Under the pieces are notes generated by a model, which ran no database searches, was not told the origin of the DNA, and saw only the letters and a list, made by a program, of their open reading frames with translations. From JAYPHU01 sp038127535 (GTDB lineage Bacteria > Pseudomonadota > Alphaproteobacteria > Rhodospirillales > UBA2165), in NCBI GenBank assembly GCA_038127535.1, contig JAYPHU010000017.1, positions 1 through 64,000 of the forward strand: DNA of 64,000 nucleotides, read 5' to 3'. The first letter of the stretch is position 1. The number at the start of each line of letters is the position of its first letter. Positions 33,560-42,802 of the stretch are shown here, in pieces. Position numbers and translations under genes: made by a program.

Positions 33560-34756
33560 TCAGTCCGCCTTGGAGGTCGGCAGGCCCAAATGCTCCGCCG
33601 CGCCGTCCAAAAATCCGGAGAGCACCTCCCAGAACTCCGGTTGCTCCAGCAGGAAGGAGTCATGTCCGGCGTCCGAGTTGATCTCGGCAAAACTGACATT
33701 CGCCGCTACTGCGTTCAAGGCGCGCACGATCATCCGGCTTTCCGCCGTCGGATACAGCCAATCGCTGGTGAACGAGATGACGCAGAAGCGCACGGGCGTA
33801 TCCCGGAACGCCTCCGCCAAGACCCCATCGTTTCGCCCCGCCAAGTCGAAATAGTCCATGGCCCGGGTTATGTAGAGGTACGAGTTCGCATCAAACCGGT
33901 CGACGAAGGTGCTACCTTGGTGGCGAAGATAGCTTTCCACCTGGAAGTCGGCGTCAAACCCGAAGGTCACCGCCTCCCGGTCCTGCAGCCGCCGCCCGAA
34001 CTTGGTCTGTAACGCAGGCTCGGAGAGATAGGTGATGTGCGCCACCATCCGGGCAATCGCCAGCCCCCGATTGGGGTTGAGGCCCTGTTCCAAATAGTCG
34101 CCGCCGCACCAATCGGGATCGGCCATGATCGCCTGGCGGCCGACCTCGTGAAAGGCAATGTTCTGTGCGGAATGATGCGGCGCGGTGGCGATCGGAATGG
34201 CCGAATACACCCGGTCCGGATAGGTGGACGCCCATTCCAAGACCTGCATGCCGCCCATGGAGCCGCCAATGACGCTAAACAGTTTCTCGATACCCAGATG
34301 ATCCAGCAGCAGGGTCTGCGCCCGGACCATGTCAGCGATGGTGATCACCGGAAAATCCAGGCCCCAGGCTTTACCGGTTTCCGGATTAATCTCTTTCGGC
34401 CCTTCGGTGCCCAGACAGCCCCCCAGGATGTTGGAGCAAATGACGAAATGGCGATCCGTATCCAGGACCTTGCCGGGCCCGACCAACACGTCCCACCAGC
34501 CGTGCCGGCCGGTAATCGGGTGATCTTCCGCCACGTAGTGATCGCCGGTAAGCGCGTGGCAAATCAGGATGGCGTTGCTTTTATCGGCGTTCAGCTCGCC
34601 ATAGGTCTGGTAGGCAACGGTGAAATTGCCCAGATCGATGCCGCAATCCAGGCGCAGCGGCGCTTCCACGCCCAGTTTCACTGTCTTGCCCGGGCCGGAC
34701 TCCACGCTCAATTGCTCTGCCGTATCACCATTCGGCGTCATCTTCTGCATTTCCAT
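33560..34756 (-). CDS. metX: Homoserine O-acyltransferase MetX
   Basis: This 398-aa alpha/beta hydrolase-fold enzyme acylates homoserine for methionine synthesis. It shows CHALTGDHYV, SNILGGCLGTEGPKEINP, the nucleophile elbow GGSMGGMQVLEW near 160, and a C-terminal Asp/His pair in TSDWLYPTAES and DAGHDSFLLEQPEF. The proteobacterial enzymes paired with MetW often prefer succinyl-CoA or acetyl-CoA; sequence alone does not settle this here. A promoter is visible upstream. Confidence 0.94.
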   Translation of the reverse strand: MEMQKMTPNGDTAEQLSVESGPGKTVKLGVEAPLRLDCGIDLGNFTVAYQTYGELNADKSNAILICHALTGDHYVAEDHPITGRHGWWDVLVGPGKVLDTDRHFVICSNILGGCLGTEGPKEINPETGKAWGLDFPVITIADMVRAQTLLLDHLGIEKLFSVIGGSMGGMQVLEWASTYPDRVYSAIPIATAPHHSAQNIAFHEVGRQAIMADPDWCGGDYLEQGLNPNRGLAIARMVAHITYLSEPALQTKFGRRLQDREAVTFGFDADFQVESYLRHQGSTFVDRFDANSYLYITRAMDYFDLAGRNDGVLAEAFRDTPVRFCVISFTSDWLYPTAESRMIVRALNAVAANVSFAEINSDAGHDSFLLEQPEFWEVLSGFLDGAAEHLGLPTSKAD

Positions 34757-34841
34757 ATCCGCCGGTGGAAGCGGTCAATCGCCGCGTTCAGACCGATCTT
34801 CGCCCGCCCACTTAGCGGCAAACCCTTAAAATTCGGCTTCA

Positions 34842-34870
34842 TTGCTATGAATCGATGGAGAATCTGTCAA
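34842..34870 (-). promoter_or_regulatory. Probable metX promoter
   Basis: On the minus strand, TTGACA (34870-34865), a 17-base spacer and TAGCAA (34847-34842) lie about 85 bases before metX. The -35 is a consensus match and the -10 is weak. The leader between it and the gene is about 80 nt. Confidence 0.5.
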
Positions 34871-34933
34871 TCTTTTCTTTGATTTTCACCCGTCGCCGGA
34901 CTATCACTACCGCCTTTCACAACCCAAGAACCG

Positions 34934-36061
34934 ATGGATAGCATCATGGCATCCCCTAAGCCTTTGGCCGGCCTTGAAAAAATCGCGCCCTACGTGGGCG
35001 GCGAGTCCGAGATAGAGGGGAAGGACCGGGTGATCAAACTGGCCTCCAATGAAGGTCCGTTCGGCCCCAGCCCGAAAACCCGCGAAGCCCTAAAAGCGGC
35101 GGCGGATGTCTATCATCGTTATCCGGATGGCGACTCGCGCGAGCTCCGGGAATTGCTGGCCGCCAAGCATGGGCTGGAGATCGAGAATATTGTCTGCGGC
35201 TCAGGCTCGGACGAGCTGATCAGCCTGCTGTGCCGGTCCTATGCCGGGCCGGGCGATGAAATTCTCTACAGCGCCCACGGGTTCGCCATGTACCCGATCT
35301 ATGGCCTGACGGTCGGCGCGACGGTCGTTGCCGCGCCGGAAGTGGATATCACGATCAGCGTCGACAACATGATTTCCCAGGTGACCGAGAAGACCAAGAT
35401 CGTCTTCATCGCCAATCCGAACAATCCGACGGGCACCTACCTGCCGGAGGCCGAGGTGACGCGGCTGCGGGAGTTATTGCCCGACCACATTCTACTGGTG
35501 ATCGATTCAGCCTACGCCGAGTATGTGGACGAGGCCGACTATAATGTGGGCATCGATTTGGTGCGGGCCGGCGACAATGTGGTGATGCTCAGGACCTTCT
35601 CCAAAATTTACGGGATGGGCGGACTGCGGCTCGGCTGGGCGTTCGCGCCGGATGCCGTGGTCGATATCCTCAACCGCATGCGCAGCCCGTTCAACGTCTC
35701 TTATCCGGCGCAGGTGGCCGGCATCGCAGCGGTCCAGGATGACGAATTCATTGAAATGTCCCAGGCGCATAATCGCCAATGGCTGGCCAGGACTACTGAA
35801 CAGATCAGAGGAATGGGTCTGGTCGTGCCGGAGAGCCATGGCAACTTCGTGCTGGCGCGCTTCCCGGAAGAAGCGGCCACGGCGGGCTCTAAGGTAGTGA
35901 AAGACGCCGCGGCCGCCAATGACTATCTGCAGAATAACGGCATCATCGTCCGCCGTATGGCCGGTTATGGCCTGCCCGACAGTTTGCGCATCTCCATCGG
36001 CACCGAAGAAGAAATGCGGGCCGTCATCGACACCCTCGCCGCGTTTATGGAGCAATCATGA
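34934..36061 (+). CDS. hisC: Histidinol-phosphate/aromatic aminotransferase
   Basis: This 375-aa fold-type I PLP enzyme has LASNEGPFGPSPK near the N-terminus, GSGSDELI, FIANPNNPTGTY, the DSAYAEYV cofactor Asp, and RTFSKIYGMGGLRLGWA with the Schiff-base Lys near 225. In alphaproteobacteria a HisC in front of tyrA commonly serves both histidine and tyrosine/phenylalanine synthesis. The stop overlaps tyrA by ATGA. Confidence 0.93.
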   Translation: MDSIMASPKPLAGLEKIAPYVGGESEIEGKDRVIKLASNEGPFGPSPKTREALKAAADVYHRYPDGDSRELRELLAAKHGLEIENIVCGSGSDELISLLCRSYAGPGDEILYSAHGFAMYPIYGLTVGATVVAAPEVDITISVDNMISQVTEKTKIVFIANPNNPTGTYLPEAEVTRLRELLPDHILLVIDSAYAEYVDEADYNVGIDLVRAGDNVVMLRTFSKIYGMGGLRLGWAFAPDAVVDILNRMRSPFNVSYPAQVAGIAAVQDDEFIEMSQAHNRQWLARTTEQIRGMGLVVPESHGNFVLARFPEEAATAGSKVVKDAAAANDYLQNNGIIVRRMAGYGLPDSLRISIGTEEEMRAVIDTLAAFMEQS

Positions 36062-36960
36062 GCGCCCAAAAGCCAGTGTTCGAGCGCATCGCCCTGATTG
36101 GCATCGGGCTGATCGGCTCCTCGGTCGCACGCGCGGTTAAGCGGGACGGTCTTGCCGATCACATCGCCGTCTCGGCGCGCAGCCAGGAAAGCCTGGACAC
36201 CGCCATGCGTCTCGGCATCGCCGACAGCGTCACGCTGAAGGCGGCGGAGGCCGTACGCGACGCGGACATAGTCATGGTCTGCACGCCTATGGGCACCTAT
36301 ACGGATATTGTCGCCGCCATCGCCGATGATCTGAAGCCGGGCTGCATTTTAACGGATGTAGGCTCGGTCAAGGGTTCCGCCGTCCGGGATCTGTCCGTCG
36401 GATTGCCGGAGCACGTTCACCTGATCCCCGCGCACCCGGTCGCGGGCACCGAGCATTCCGGCCCGGAAGCCGGCTTCGCCGAACTGTTTGAAGGCCGCTG
36501 GTGCATTGTCACCCCGCCGGAGGGCGCCGATCCGAACGCGTTGGAAAAAGTCCGGGAATTCTGGGAGCGGGCCGGCTCGGATGTGGAGATCATGGCCCCC
36601 GATCATCACGACCGGGTCATGGCCATGACGTCGCACCTGCCGCACCTCATCGCCTATACGATCGTCGGCACCGCCAGCGATCTGGAGAAATCCCTGGTTA
36701 ACGAGGTGATCAAATTCTCTGCCGGCGGCTTTCGCGATTTCACCCGGATCGCCGCCTCGGACCCGACTATGTGGCGGGACGTATTCATGAACAATAAGGA
36801 AGCGGTGCTCGAGGTTCTCCAACGCTTCACCGAGGATCTGACCGCTCTGCAGCGCAATATCCGCTGGGAAGAGGGAGACAAACTATTTGAGCTGTTTTCC
36901 CGGACCCGCGCCATTCGCCGGGGCGTCATCGACGCGAAGCAGGAAAAACTTTACGACTGA
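36058..36960 (+). CDS. tyrA: Prephenate/arogenate dehydrogenase
   Basis: This 300-aa NAD(P)-dependent dehydrogenase has a Rossmann motif (IALIGIGLIGSSVARAV) at 11-27, VCTPMGTYTDIV, LTDVGSVKGSAV, and IPAHPVAGTEHSGPEAGFAEL with the catalytic His. An all-helical C-terminal half follows. It makes 4-hydroxyphenylpyruvate or tyrosine. It is translationally coupled to hisC. There is no ACT domain. Confidence 0.94.
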   Translation: MSAQKPVFERIALIGIGLIGSSVARAVKRDGLADHIAVSARSQESLDTAMRLGIADSVTLKAAEAVRDADIVMVCTPMGTYTDIVAAIADDLKPGCILTDVGSVKGSAVRDLSVGLPEHVHLIPAHPVAGTEHSGPEAGFAELFEGRWCIVTPPEGADPNALEKVREFWERAGSDVEIMAPDHHDRVMAMTSHLPHLIAYTIVGTASDLEKSLVNEVIKFSAGGFRDFTRIAASDPTMWRDVFMNNKEAVLEVLQRFTEDLTALQRNIRWEEGDKLFELFSRTRAIRRGVIDAKQEKLYD

Positions 36961-36981
36961 CGGGGCCTGTCCGGTGCGGAC

Positions 36982-38160
36982 CTAGTTCAGCCGCCGCAAT
37001 CCGCCAAGATCATTCCAGTCTTCCGGCCATTGGATCAAGCCGATCTCCAGCAAGGTCAAACCTTGGGCTGTGACTTTACCATTCTCGACATTCACCGGCA
37101 GACTGAGAACGGCCGGGCCGCCGCCGGACGGCCGCCGGGACAGAACCCCCAGCACCAATTTCGCCATCGCCGCATCCCGCAATCGGATCACTTGCTGCTT
37201 CTTCAGCCGGTCGATGGTGGCGAAAAAACCCTGAAACCGGGCTGACAACGCGCCTTGAATTTGCAGGTTCTTATCCAGCGCCAGGGTTCCGTTGGTTAAT
37301 ACGGTCAACGGTCCGCACTTCGCCTCGATCGCTTCCAACTCGACAATACCGCCATCGTCCCGCCACGCTTCAATAGACGACAGACTCTGTGGATTTCGAA
37401 GTTCTCCCATGAGGCGCGCCTTGCCCTTCATCAGCGCTATCTTCTGGCCCAACGGCCAGCGGAGAGAGGCGGGTGTGGTGATCTCTTTGCCATCGAGATC
37501 GAGCACAAACGTCGCCGTTTTATTGGTGACCGGCTCTGGAAACCGCCGGCGGGCCGAAATTTTGACATCCCCGGCAGTAATGTTCTCCCCCTTGCGGACG
37601 CCCTTAAGCCCCAATCCCCGCAGATCAAAATTTATGAACCGGGGGATGCCGTCATCGCGGATTTCAGTCTCGATCAATGCCCGCTCGACCGATCCGCGAT
37701 ATCGGCCTCGCAGGTTTGGCAGATTGAAACTAAAGTCATGCGTACCGGATAGGTTCAATTCGAAATGATTGAAGTTCCAGGGTTTCATCTCGGCGATCAC
37801 CTTGCCGGCCCGCCACCGCCAACTCTCCCCGCCGGGCGCAGCCAAAAGCCGGGTGCTGCCAGCGCTCGGTTGATGAAAAATGATGCGGAAGGTGAACGGA
37901 TAGCCGCTGATCTCAATCTGTTTGTAGTTGAAGCTCAGCGCCGGACCGGCGCGATCAGCCAGCCAGGCCGGTACGCCATCCTTCATACTGGTCGCAATTA
38001 AAAACCAATACGCCGAATAGCCGATCCCCAACAGCGCCAGCACCACAAGGGTCATAAGCCCTCGGCGGATCAGGCGCAACGCCAGCGGCGGCTTATCGTC
38101 CAACACCGTCTGAGCGGCGGCGCGGGCCTCGCGTTCGTGTTTGGGGATGGTCGCCATCAA
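36982..38160 (-). CDS. DUF2125 family membrane-anchored protein
   Basis: This 392-aa protein has one N-terminal TM helix (about 30-55) after a short cytoplasmic head. A long beta-rich periplasmic region carries the family's ISGYPFTFRIIF, GESWRWRAGKVIAEMKPWNFNHFELNLSG, and a final segment VNVENGKVTAQGLTLLEIG. DUF2125 has no known function. Its position beside tyrA and chaC is conserved in alphaproteobacteria. It is convergent with tyrA. Confidence 0.87.
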   Translation of the reverse strand: MMATIPKHEREARAAAQTVLDDKPPLALRLIRRGLMTLVVLALLGIGYSAYWFLIATSMKDGVPAWLADRAGPALSFNYKQIEISGYPFTFRIIFHQPSAGSTRLLAAPGGESWRWRAGKVIAEMKPWNFNHFELNLSGTHDFSFNLPNLRGRYRGSVERALIETEIRDDGIPRFINFDLRGLGLKGVRKGENITAGDVKISARRRFPEPVTNKTATFVLDLDGKEITTPASLRWPLGQKIALMKGKARLMGELRNPQSLSSIEAWRDDGGIVELEAIEAKCGPLTVLTNGTLALDKNLQIQGALSARFQGFFATIDRLKKQQVIRLRDAAMAKLVLGVLSRRPSGGGPAVLSLPVNVENGKVTAQGLTLLEIGLIQWPEDWNDLGGLRRLN

Positions 38161-38257
38161 TCAGCCAAAAATTACCGAAGGACTTGAATATAGTCGGTTG
38201 GACAGTTGGTTTCGAGGGGGTTATCTATCCCTTCCCATCGTTTAAGGACCGCCTTCC

Positions 38258-39157
38258 ATGTCCGACGCCCCTTCCGAACCAGCTCCCGCTGCCGGCGCCT
38301 CAATCTGGATTGCCGCCATGCCGCCGACCTTTCTGGTGTTGTGGAGCACCGGCTTCATCGGCGCCAAGTTCGGCCTGCCCTATGCCGAGCCGTTCACCTT
38401 CCTGGGCTATCGCTTTCTCGTTGTGGCGGTACTGATGCTGTTCGTGTGCCTGGCCTTCCGGGCGCCCTGGCCGAATGATTTAAAGATCGCGGGCCATATC
38501 GCTATCGCCGGCCTCCTGGTTCAGGGCGCGTATCTCGGCGGTGTCTTTGCCGCCATCCACCATGGCATGTCAGCGGGTCTCGTCGCCCTGATCGTTGGAG
38601 TGCAGCCGGTCCTGACCGCCGCCATCGCCATTCCGTTCCTAAAGGAGTCCGTCTCCAAGCGGCAGTGGGCAGGACTCCTGTTGGGCTTTGGCGGTGTGTT
38701 TCTGGTCGTGTCCGAAAAACTATCCGGCTCTCTCGGTAACACCTCCGCCGTTTGGCTGGCCGTGGTGGGACTTTTGGGTATCACCCTGGGTGCGCTCTAT
38801 CAGAAAAGATTCTGCACGGATATTGATCTCAGAAGCGGCTCGGTCATTCAGTTTGCGGCCTCCGCCATCGCGATCTGGGCCTTGGCCTTTATCTTTGAGA
38901 CCCGCGACGTGGAGTGGACCGGAGAGTTTATCTTTGCCTTAGGCTGGCTGGTTCTGGTTCTCTCCATCGGCGCGATTTCGCTGCTGATGCTGCTCATCAA
39001 GCGGGGTGCGGCGACGAAGGTCGCCAGCCTGTTCTATCTGGTGCCGCCGGTGACGGCACTGTTCGCTTTCGCCATGTTCGGCGAGACCCTAACCATTGCC
39101 GCGATGATCGGCATGGGCGTGGCGGTGGCGGGCGTCGCCATGATCAGCCGGGGCTAA
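38258..39157 (+). CDS. EamA/DMT family transporter
   Basis: This 299-aa protein has about ten TM helices in two EamA repeats (about 15-145 and 160-295). It shows LWSTGFIGAKFGLPYAEPFTFLGYRF, HHGMSAGLVALIVGVQPVLTA and VASLFYLVPPVTALFAFAMFGE. This layout is typical of drug/metabolite exporters, often of amino acids or related compounds. The ChaC gene follows four bases later. Confidence 0.88.
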   Translation: MSDAPSEPAPAAGASIWIAAMPPTFLVLWSTGFIGAKFGLPYAEPFTFLGYRFLVVAVLMLFVCLAFRAPWPNDLKIAGHIAIAGLLVQGAYLGGVFAAIHHGMSAGLVALIVGVQPVLTAAIAIPFLKESVSKRQWAGLLLGFGGVFLVVSEKLSGSLGNTSAVWLAVVGLLGITLGALYQKRFCTDIDLRSGSVIQFAASAIAIWALAFIFETRDVEWTGEFIFALGWLVLVLSIGAISLLMLLIKRGAATKVASLFYLVPPVTALFAFAMFGETLTIAAMIGMGVAVAGVAMISRG

Positions 39158-39161
39158 GCCT

Positions 39162-39683
39162 GTGACGGCGGCGTATCATTGGGCCTTCGGCTATGCCTCG
39201 CTCATGTGGAATCCGGGATTCGCGTATACCGAGGCCCGCCCGGCACATGTGTTCGGCTATCACCGGGCGCTTTGCGTCTATTCCTTCCTTTACCGCGGCA
39301 CGCACGAGCAGCCGGGCATCGTCGCCGGACTGCGGCCGGGCGGGTCTTGCCGGGGCATGGCGTTTAAGGTGCCGATCGCCAACTGGGCGGAGACCGAAAA
39401 ATATCTTCTTGACCGGGAAATGGTTTACGGCGTCTACATCCCGCGCTGGATGACGGCAGAGATCGGCGGGCAGAAAGTCAATGTCTACGGCTTTTGCGCC
39501 AATCCGGAGAACGAACAATACGCCGGTGATTTGCCCGTGGATCAACTGGCCGACCTGGTTCGGAACGGTCAGGGCGTCAGCGGCACCGGCACCGAGTACT
39601 TGGAAAACGTACTGGCCGGGCTCGCCAAATTGGGCATTCGCGACAGGAAACTGGAGAAGGTTCTCGATCTGACCAGGTCTTAG
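39162..39683 (+). CDS. Gamma-glutamylcyclotransferase, ChaC family
   Basis: This 173-aa protein starts at GTG and shows WAFGYASLMWNPGF, RPAHVFGYHRALC, YRGTHEQPGIVAGLRPGGSCRGMAFKV, and VNVYGFCANPENEQYAGDL. The family cleaves glutathione to 5-oxoproline and Cys-Gly. The usual acidic catalytic residue of the YGSLMW-type core is expected within the central beta strand but was not placed with certainty. Confidence 0.88.
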   Translation: MTAAYHWAFGYASLMWNPGFAYTEARPAHVFGYHRALCVYSFLYRGTHEQPGIVAGLRPGGSCRGMAFKVPIANWAETEKYLLDREMVYGVYIPRWMTAEIGGQKVNVYGFCANPENEQYAGDLPVDQLADLVRNGQGVSGTGTEYLENVLAGLAKLGIRDRKLEKVLDLTRS

Positions 39684-39689
39684 AGAACT

Positions 39690-40163
39690 CTAATCGGTAA
39701 GCCGTGATAACAAGTTGATCAGCTGATCCCGCTCAGCATCGTTCAGCCCGGACAGCATTTTCTGTTCGTGCGCACGAACCATCTCCTTGAGCTTGGCGAG
39801 AAGTTTGTTGCCATCGCCGGTTAGAACCAGCGCATAGGATCGCTTGTCCACGGGTGACGGATTGCGCTCAACCAGATTTCGGGACTCCAAGCCGCCGATG
39901 ATGGCCACCATGGTGGACCGCTCTATACCGACGGCCCGAGCCAGGGCCGATTGACTGAGGCCCGGATTCGTCCCGATCAGGGTCATCACCCCGTACTGGC
40001 CGGGCGTGATTTGCACTTCCCCCATCGTGCCGACAAAATCATTGAACACGGCCACCTGGGCGCGGCGGAGGTGATAGCCGACAAGGCTCGGCAGGTCATC
40101 AAAATCGACCTCGGCGGACTCTCCGGATTTTACTTCGCCGGGTTTTAACTCATTAGGCGCCAT
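39690..40163 (-). CDS. MarR family transcriptional regulator
   Basis: This 157-aa protein has a winged helix around residues 60-130, with LSQSALARAVGIERSTMVAIIGGLESRNLV as helix-turn-helix and the wing residues NPSPVDKRSYALVLT. It overlaps the last 11 bases of the CoA ligase gene before it, so the ligase and regulator are one transcript with ligase first. This mirrors, in the opposite order, the MarR-ligase pair at 263-2387. It probably senses the ligase substrate or CoA product. Confidence 0.88.
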   Translation of the reverse strand: MAPNELKPGEVKSGESAEVDFDDLPSLVGYHLRRAQVAVFNDFVGTMGEVQITPGQYGVMTLIGTNPGLSQSALARAVGIERSTMVAIIGGLESRNLVERNPSPVDKRSYALVLTGDGNKLLAKLKEMVRAHEQKMLSGLNDAERDQLINLLSRLTD

Positions 40164-41715
40164 CGCCGCTTACCATTTCCTTGAGCTTAAACCGCTGCAG
40201 CTTGCCCGTCGCGGTCAGCGGCATGGCATCCACATAGTGCATCTGGCGCGGACACTTGTAGATCGACAGCGCCTGGATCAGCTGCTGCTGCAATTCTTCC
40301 TCGAAGGCTCCTTTGTCCTCGCCGAGCTCCGGCGCCACCAGGAACAGCGCCAGTCGGATCAGCCCGTCTTCGTTGGGAATACCGATGACTGCTGCCTCGG
40401 AAACCTTCGGATGCAGCATGACCTGTTCCTCGATCTCCGCCGGGCTTACCCATTGGCCGGAAATTTTCAGCATGTCATCGGATCGTCCCTGATGTTCGTA
40501 CATACCGTCGTCATCAATGATGAACATGTCGTTGGTGCAGTACCACCCGTCCTTGAACACGGCTTCGGTGCGTTCATCCAATTGCCAGTACCCGTTGGCG
40601 ACGGAGTCCATCTTGACCCAGAGCACGCCGGGTGTATTTGGCTCCGACACTTCGTTGCCGTCAAGGTCGATGATCTTTACCTCGGTTCCCGGGGTCGGCA
40701 CGCCGCAGGTGCCCGCCTTGATCTTGTCGGGACGATTGGCCAGAAACAGGAAGCAAGTTTCCGTCGCGCCGATCCCTTCCAGCGCCGGCCGGCCGGTCGC
40801 CCCTATCCATTGATCGAACAGGGACTGCGGCATCTTTTCCCCGGCGGTCATGTAGTAGCGGACATTCTTAAACGCCGGCATTTCGGCCGCGCCGGAGCGG
40901 AGCAGATTGCGGTAGAACGTGGGTACGCTCAGCATGATCGTCGGTTCATAGCGCTCGACAATACTGGTCACCAGTTCCGCATCCGGCCAGTCGGGGTGCA
41001 GGACCACCGTTGCACCGAGCCGGAGCGTTGAAAGGAAACAGTGCGCCAGGGAAAAGGCGAAGAACAATTTCGAGGTGCCGTAGACTTTATCGCCTGGTCC
41101 CACACCCAAAAGGCCCCCCATCAGATGTTCAGCCACATAGATGGTACGTTGCGCGTGGACGACCCCCTTGGGTTTGCCCGTCGTGCCGGAGGAATACATC
41201 CACAAGGAAACATCATCCGGCTGCAGATCAACAGGCGCTAAATTAGTCGAGGCGTCTGCCATCAATGACGGCAGGTGGAGAAGGCCCTCTTCTTCCGTAT
41301 CGGTGACAATGACTTGCGGCGTATTAATCGCTTGCGGCGCACCTTCCCACCATAGGTCCAGAAACATGCCGTCCAGGACAAAAGCCCGGCAATCGCTGTC
41401 ATCAATGGTGTAGGCGACGTCGCCGGGGCTGAGGCGCAGGTTGAGACCGACCGGCACCGCGCCGATCTTCAACAGTCCCAAATACACATAAATAAACGCC
41501 GGCGTATCCCGGACCATCATCAGTACCCGGTCGCCGGTCCCGACACCGAGTTCCCGAACGGCATTACCGGCCGCATTGGCGCGAGCGTCGAGCTGTGCAT
41601 AGGTGACTATTTCGTCGCCGCACAGGATGGCGGGATCATCTCCCTGGCCGCGCGCGAGCGACGGGCCGAGAATCTCGGTCGCCATATTGATGCCGGCGGT
41701 TTCTAAAGCTGACAT
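40153..41715 (-). CDS. Benzoate-CoA ligase family protein
   Basis: This ~520-aa AMP-forming ligase has SLWMYSSGTTGKPKGVVHAQ near 165, the aromatic-binding region KLFFAFSLAHCFLSTLRLGA, EGIGATETCFLF near 325, and GWYCTNDMFIIDDDG. RSDDMLKISGQWVSPAEIE follows, and the complete C-terminal LTATGKLQRFKL supplies the catalytic Lys. Start 41715 (MSALETAG) is chosen; 41685 is an alternative. It is closer to benzoate/4-hydroxybenzoate-CoA ligases than the copy at 772. It activates an aromatic acid; the exact acid is unknown. Confidence 0.87.
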   Translation of the reverse strand: MSALETAGINMATEILGPSLARGQGDDPAILCGDEIVTYAQLDARANAAGNAVRELGVGTGDRVLMMVRDTPAFIYVYLGLLKIGAVPVGLNLRLSPGDVAYTIDDSDCRAFVLDGMFLDLWWEGAPQAINTPQVIVTDTEEEGLLHLPSLMADASTNLAPVDLQPDDVSLWMYSSGTTGKPKGVVHAQRTIYVAEHLMGGLLGVGPGDKVYGTSKLFFAFSLAHCFLSTLRLGATVVLHPDWPDAELVTSIVERYEPTIMLSVPTFYRNLLRSGAAEMPAFKNVRYYMTAGEKMPQSLFDQWIGATGRPALEGIGATETCFLFLANRPDKIKAGTCGVPTPGTEVKIIDLDGNEVSEPNTPGVLWVKMDSVANGYWQLDERTEAVFKDGWYCTNDMFIIDDDGMYEHQGRSDDMLKISGQWVSPAEIEEQVMLHPKVSEAAVIGIPNEDGLIRLALFLVAPELGEDKGAFEEELQQQLIQALSIYKCPRQMHYVDAMPLTATGKLQRFKLKEMVSGDGA

Positions 41716-41912
41716 ACCCGCTGGAAATCCCTGTTTCGTTTTTGTTAACCGTTGCCGCCTAATTATTTGTAGATCCGGCACGGCCTGACAATTGTTAGTG
41801 TACCGAACTAGATTATGGTACGGAACCTAAGGTTTCGAACAAAAAATCCGGCCGGAAAATAGATATGGCGTGTCGGGCTGTGACAGACCATACTATAGCG
41901 GAGGAAGTAACC

Positions 41913-42251
41913 ATGTTGACGATGACCCACCTGAACCGGTCCCGCCGGACCGCATCCCCCGCAACTATTGTGGTTGCGGGCGCTCTGTTCGTCCTGTCGG
42001 CGTGCACGGCAGCCAGTGAGTTTAAGAGCACCCGATATGCGGACAAGCAGTCGGCTGACGCGGCCGCCTGCGACGCCAAGGCGGAATACCTGATCAGCCG
42101 GGATATGGGCCACGAACGGTCATTTGCCGATTCGCAACGGGACTCGCTGTCGGTGCAGTTCGCCAATTACGACGCCCGGAAGCAGCGGCGCAATTACTAC
42201 GCCGATTGCCTCTTTCAAAAGGGGCATGCCTCGACGTCAAAACCTCAATAA
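41913..42251 (+). CDS. Small lipoprotein of unknown function
   Basis: This 112-aa protein has a signal peptide and lipobox LSAC (about residues 28-31), so the mature lipoprotein begins CTAASEF. The rest is polar with three further Cys and many Lys/Asp. GGAGGAAG lies before the ATG. A bidirectional terminator follows. No homologue group is recognised. Confidence 0.7.
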   Translation: MLTMTHLNRSRRTASPATIVVAGALFVLSACTAASEFKSTRYADKQSADAAACDAKAEYLISRDMGHERSFADSQRDSLSVQFANYDARKQRRNYYADCLFQKGHASTSKPQ

Positions 42252-42275
42252 CAGGCGACATCAGTCACAAAAAGA

Positions 42276-42300
42276 GGCGGCCTAAAGGCCGCCTTTTTTT
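42276..42300. terminator. Bidirectional Rho-independent terminator
   Basis: GGCGGCC (42276-42282), loop TAAA, GGCCGCC (42287-42293), then seven T. On the minus strand the same stem is followed by TCTTTTT. It serves the lipoprotein gene and the convergent 54-aa gene. Confidence 0.88.
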
Positions 42301-42361
42301 GTTTGCCGGATAGTCCGGCTGTCGTGATTAACAGGGAGAGATAAGCGCTTCGCCTGATATC

Positions 42362-42526
42362 CTAGTGGACCGGCCGGCGATAGCGGCGAAAGTCGTCGAT
42401 GCCCATTTTAATCAGCCGGCTCGGCGCCCGTAGTATCTTGCCGCCGATTTTAAACAGGTTCGGACTGCGGTCGTGGCGGCTGATCTCCGTCGTGTCGGTG
42501 TCTTGTAAAGGGTCCAAATTGTTCAT
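42362..42526 (-). CDS. Small basic protein of 54 aa, function unknown
   Basis: A short reading frame starts at ATG (42526) with GGAGAAAA seven bases before it. It encodes a basic protein starting MNNLDPLQDTDTTEISRHDR and ending RRYRRPVH, with KIGGKILRAPSRLIKM in the middle. It ends toward the bidirectional terminator, which supports a real transcription unit. The 276 bases upstream (42527-42802), up to the aminopeptidase gene, are AT-rich and I see no other gene there. Confidence 0.55.
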   Translation of the reverse strand: MNNLDPLQDTDTTEISRHDRSPNLFKIGGKILRAPSRLIKMGIDDFRRYRRPVH

Positions 42527-42802
42527 TTTTTTCTCCTTTGGTCTTTACGGCGGACTGTGTCCGCTCTTTCATTGGGTCGGGATCTTGGTAGACCTGGCAA
42601 CACTCGCCTAAAAGTGTTCAAACCTCGTTCCTGATATGCGTAAAACGCATATAAATAATCAATATTTTTCAGAGAGTTATAAATTAACCCAGATTAAAAG
42701 CAATTAACGCGCCTCTAAGTTAACAATTTCCTGCAAATTTCGAATATCCTATCCATTGGTAAATTCGCATGATTTTCCACAAAAACCTTGCCATAGTGAC
42801 CT

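Noticed and set aside
34757..34842. Possible SAM-responsive riboswitch before metX
   Set aside because: Alphaproteobacterial metX genes often have one, but I could not match the conserved core of SAM-II or SAM-V in this leader. A covariance-model search would settle it.
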